DNA of 64,000 nucleotides from Chryseobacterium populi (GTDB taxonomy: Bacteria > Bacteroidota > Bacteroidia > Flavobacteriales > Weeksellaceae). Each line of letters begins with the position of its first letter. Position 1 is the stretch's first letter. The stretch is from assembly GCF_000282115.1 (NCBI RefSeq), contig NZ_AKJY01000091.1, positions 1-64,000 on the forward strand. Direction: 5' to 3'. Of this stretch, positions 61,219-64,000 are shown piece by piece. The notes beneath the pieces were generated by a model that saw nothing but the letters and a program-made list of their open reading frames with translations, did not search any database and was not told where the DNA came from. The translations under genes were made by a program, and so were the position numbers.

Positions 61219-63129
61219 ATGAGAAATTACTTAATAGAAGATTTACCACATTACTTTGAAGAGTATAAAAAGTCTATTAAAAATCCTAAGAAATTCTGGG
61301 ATAAAATAGCTGATCAGAACTTTGTGTGGTATCAGAGATGGAGCAAGGTTGTTAAGTACGACATGAACGAAGCTAAAATCACCTGGTTTAAAAATGCCAA
61401 ACTCAATATCACCAAAAACTGCATCGACAGGCACCTTAATGAAAGAGGAGATAAAACAGCCATCATCTGGGAGCCCAACGATCCGAAAGAAGAAGCCTTG
61501 CATATTTCTTACAACGAACTCTACACAAGAGTAAACAAAACCGCTAATGTACTGAGGGAAATGGGCATCGAAAAAGGAGACCGCGTTTGCATTTATCTTC
61601 CGATGATCCCGGAACTGGCAGTTACCATGCTGGCCTGTGCCAAATTAGGTGCCGTGCATTCAGTGATTTTTGCAGGATTTTCAGCCAATGCTGTTGCTTC
61701 AAGAATCAATGACTGTGAGGCTAAAATGGTGATCACCTCAGACGGAAGCTACAGGGGAAATAAGGTTCTAGACCTGAAAAGCATTGTCGATGAAGCTCTT
61801 GAGAAAACACCAACCGTAGAATCTGTTTTAGTGGTAAAAAGAACCCGCAATGAAGTCAAAATGAAAGAAGGCAGAGATTACTGGATGTCTGAATTGTATG
61901 ATAAGGCGTCTCAGGATTTTGTTACGGTGATCATGGATGCTGAAGATCCGCTTTTCATTCTTTACACTTCCGGTTCTACGGGAAAACCAAAAGGGATGCT
62001 TCATACATCTGCCGGATATATGGTTTACACAGCTTATACCTTTAAAAATATTTTCAATTACCAGGAAAATGACATTTACTGGTGTACAGCAGACATCGGC
62101 TGGATCACAGGACATTCGTATATCCTTTACGGACCGTTGTGTAACGGAGCTACGACAGTCATCTTTGAAGGAATTCCTACTTATCCTGAGCCGGACCGTT
62201 TCTGGGAGGTTATCGAAAAGCATAAAATCACCCAGTTTTACACCGCTCCTACCGCGATCCGTTCTCTGGCTAAAGAAAGCGCGGAATGGGTGGATAAACA
62301 TGATTTAAGCTCATTAAAAGTGATCGGATCTGTTGGAGAACCTATCAATGATGAAGCCTGGCATTGGTTTAACGATCATGTCGGCAAGAAAAAATGCCCG
62401 ATTGTAGATACCTGGTGGCAAACGGAAACCGGCGGGATTATGATCTCTCCTATCCCATTTGTAACTCCAACAAAACCTACTTATGCTACACTGCCTCTGC
62501 CCGGAATACAGCCTGTCCTGATGGATGATAAACGCAATGAAATTACCGGAAACCAGGTGACCGGAAACCTTTGTATCCGTTTTCCATGGCCCGGAATTGC
62601 CAGAACGATCTGGGGTGACCATCAACGCTATAAAGAAACTTATTTCACTGCTTTTCCAGGAAAATATTTCACCGGTGACGGTGCTTTAAGAGATGAAGTA
62701 GGCTATTACAGAATTACAGGACGTGTGGATGATGTGATCATCGTTTCAGGACACAACCTGGGAACAGCGCCTATCGAAGACAGCATCAACCAACATCCTG
62801 CCGTAGCAGAATCAGCTATTGTAGGCTATCCGCATGATATCAAAGGTAATGCTTTATACGGCTATGTGGTATTGAAAGAAACCGGAGAGAGCCGCCAGAG
62901 AGAGAACCTGAAAAAAGAGATCAACCAGTTGATTTCAGATCAGATCGGCCCTATTGCGAAATTGGATAAGATACAGTTTGTTTCAGGGCTACCTAAAACA
63001 CGTTCCGGAAAGATCATGCGCAGGATTTTAAGAAAAATTACGGAAGGTGATTTCAGTAATTTCGGGGATATTTCAACATTATTAAATCCTGAGATTGTAG
63101 AGGAAATAAAAAATGAAAGACTGGGTTAA
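61219..63129 (+). CDS. acs: Acetyl-CoA synthetase
   Basis: 636 residues. Motifs LYTSGSTGKPKGMLHT, DTWWQTETGGIMISP and TRSGKIMRR with the regulatory lysine. It activates acetate via acetyl-AMP. It is the last gene of the locus, 58 bp after prpE, and ends at the terminator at 63192. Confidence 0.97.
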   Translation: MRNYLIEDLPHYFEEYKKSIKNPKKFWDKIADQNFVWYQRWSKVVKYDMNEAKITWFKNAKLNITKNCIDRHLNERGDKTAIIWEPNDPKEEALHISYNELYTRVNKTANVLREMGIEKGDRVCIYLPMIPELAVTMLACAKLGAVHSVIFAGFSANAVASRINDCEAKMVITSDGSYRGNKVLDLKSIVDEALEKTPTVESVLVVKRTRNEVKMKEGRDYWMSELYDKASQDFVTVIMDAEDPLFILYTSGSTGKPKGMLHTSAGYMVYTAYTFKNIFNYQENDIYWCTADIGWITGHSYILYGPLCNGATTVIFEGIPTYPEPDRFWEVIEKHKITQFYTAPTAIRSLAKESAEWVDKHDLSSLKVIGSVGEPINDEAWHWFNDHVGKKKCPIVDTWWQTETGGIMISPIPFVTPTKPTYATLPLPGIQPVLMDDKRNEITGNQVTGNLCIRFPWPGIARTIWGDHQRYKETYFTAFPGKYFTGDGALRDEVGYYRITGRVDDVIIVSGHNLGTAPIEDSINQHPAVAESAIVGYPHDIKGNALYGYVVLKETGESRQRENLKKEINQLISDQIGPIAKLDKIQFVSGLPKTRSGKIMRRILRKITEGDFSNFGDISTLLNPEIVEEIKNERLG

Positions 63130-63191
63130 TTTTAACCATTAAGATTTCATTAAGACTATAAGTTTAGTTAAGATAATTATTCTAAAAAATA

Positions 63192-63218
63192 AAAGGCGTA
63201 GAAATGATCTACGCCTTT
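63192..63218. terminator. Bidirectional terminator
   Basis: AAAGGCGTAGA (63192-63202) pairs with TCTACGCCTTT (63208-63218). It ends acs and the convergent T9SS gene. Confidence 0.9.
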
Positions 63219-63228
63219 GTTTTATCAG

Positions 63229-64000
63229 TTATTCCTTTATAATTTTGACAGCCTGTCTTCCAAGATTGGAATGCACATTCAATAAATAGTTTCCTTTCGG
63301 ATAATTAAAATCCAGGGAATATTTTTTAGTTCCTTTAATGCTTACATCATCTTTCAGAATATTTTTGATAAACTTTCCTGAAGCTTCATACAAACCGATA
63401 ATAATATGGTCGGAGTGTAAAAAATGAATATCCAGGTTCAGTTTATCTTTTACAGGATTCGGAGCTACATCTATCCGGAGCTTTCTTACCAGATGATCTT
63501 CCGTCACTTCCTGTGTTCCAAGATTACCTACGGTCATTTTATAGATACTTGCTCCTGCTGCATAAGCCACATTGTTATTTACAAAAAATATTCTGTTTAA
63601 AACACCTCCCACGCCAGTATTAGTCCATGTATTTCCACCATCAAAAGTTTCATAAAATCCTGTGTTATGGCCTCCCATCCAACCGTGGGTTTCTGACGTA
63701 AAACCAACAGCCTGCACATAAACATCAGGAAAATCATTAGCTTCCCACGTAACACCTCCGTTTAATGATTTTATTAGCTTCCCGGAATTCGGGGCTTCAG
63801 ATTCAATAGAGCAAAACATTTTGTTGTTATCCAGAAGCTGCATTTTCCAGACATATTCAAAAGGAATATTGCTGTTGTAGATTTTCGTCCAGCTGGCTCC
63901 CCCATCGGTTGTTTTCAAAATTACCGCTCCATCATCATCACTTCCACCGACAAAACCTATATTCTCATCAATGAATACAATTTCCACCAGGGCAAAAGCA
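63229..64000 (-). CDS. T9SS-secreted beta-propeller protein, 3' part
   Basis: The frame stays open to the window edge, so the N-terminus is missing. The visible part has repeated BNR/YCF48-like blades (GGASWTKIYNS, GGVTWEANDF, GGNTWTNTG). A C-terminal type A sorting domain follows (VAPNPVKDKLNLDIHF through GNYLLNVHSNLGRQAVKIIKE, about 80 residues). It is exported through the outer membrane by T9SS and anchored or released after cleavage. Role unknown. Confidence 0.9.
   Translation of the reverse strand, partial: AFALVEIVFIDENIGFVGGSDDDGAVILKTTDGGASWTKIYNSNIPFEYVWKMQLLDNNKMFCSIESEAPNSGKLIKSLNGGVTWEANDFPDVYVQAVGFTSETHGWMGGHNTGFYETFDGGNTWTNTGVGGVLNRIFFVNNNVAYAAGASIYKMTVGNLGTQEVTEDHLVRKLRIDVAPNPVKDKLNLDIHFLHSDHIIIGLYEASGKFIKNILKDDVSIKGTKKYSLDFNYPKGNYLLNVHSNLGRQAVKIIKE

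Overview
The window looks like the chromosome of a Flavobacteriia member, most probably Chryseobacterium or a close Weeksellaceae relative. Base composition is AT-rich. Promoters follow the Bacteroidota pattern (TTTG, about 19 bases, then TAnnTTTG). Lipoprotein signals and a type IX secretion (T9SS) sorting domain are present. Arginine biosynthesis uses the Bacteroidota-type ArgF' transcarbamylase. The genus is inferred from protein style, not computed.

Region by region. (1) 1-8205: an accessory stretch with the tail of an unknown gene, a three-gene module (315-1533; two helix-turn-helix proteins around a PH-like membrane protein), a histidine kinase/response regulator pair, an alpha/beta-hydrolase lipoprotein, an AT-rich orphan plus XRE regulator, and a strictly periodic 21-bp degenerate array (7302-7658). 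(2) 8466-17731: a tail-spike-like beta-helix protein, a di-haem cytochrome c peroxidase, an SDR enzyme, a GH88 unsaturated glucuronyl hydrolase, and an operon encoding exported acetolactate decarboxylase, a cupin/royal-jelly fusion and an SMP-30-like lipoprotein, with a divergent AraC regulator. (3) 18778-21954: a tyrosine recombinase, an inverted pair of recombination-site-like repeats enclosing a promoter, and a four-gene membrane/regulator cassette paralogous to the first module. (4) 22040-35944: mostly single housekeeping genes (old yellow enzyme plus HxlR, FabH-like, tRNA-Ser, trxB, holA, HAD, dienelactone hydrolase, DUF2911, ogt, DinB, Crp/Fnr and small unknowns). (5) 36088-41891: pyrB-carA-carB with a four-helix-bundle gene flanked by inverted repeats between carA and carB, and a leader peptide plus terminator before pyrB that resembles the enterobacterial pyrBI attenuator. 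(6) 42016-52115: an AsnC regulator, the complete arginine cluster (acetyltransferase, argG, argC, argD, argF', argB, argE, argH, all minus strand) and a divergent InsA-like zinc-ribbon/HTH protein. (7) 52374-63129: a short-chain fatty acid uptake and activation locus (porin, MHS transporter, small membrane proteins, symporter-histidine kinase fusion, response regulator, PrpE-like and Acs ligases). (8) 63229-64000: the C-terminal part of a T9SS-secreted protein.

The strongest candidate for an undescribed system is at 20103-21954. Two 17-bp identical inverted sites, each with short inverted arms around a 7-bp asymmetric spacer, flank about 181 bp. That segment carries a near-consensus promoter now pointing at the recombinase. 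Inversion would point it at the membrane/HTH cassette, which has no recognisable promoter of its own. I read this as a phase-variable switch of unknown output. Second is the leader-peptide attenuator of pyrB.
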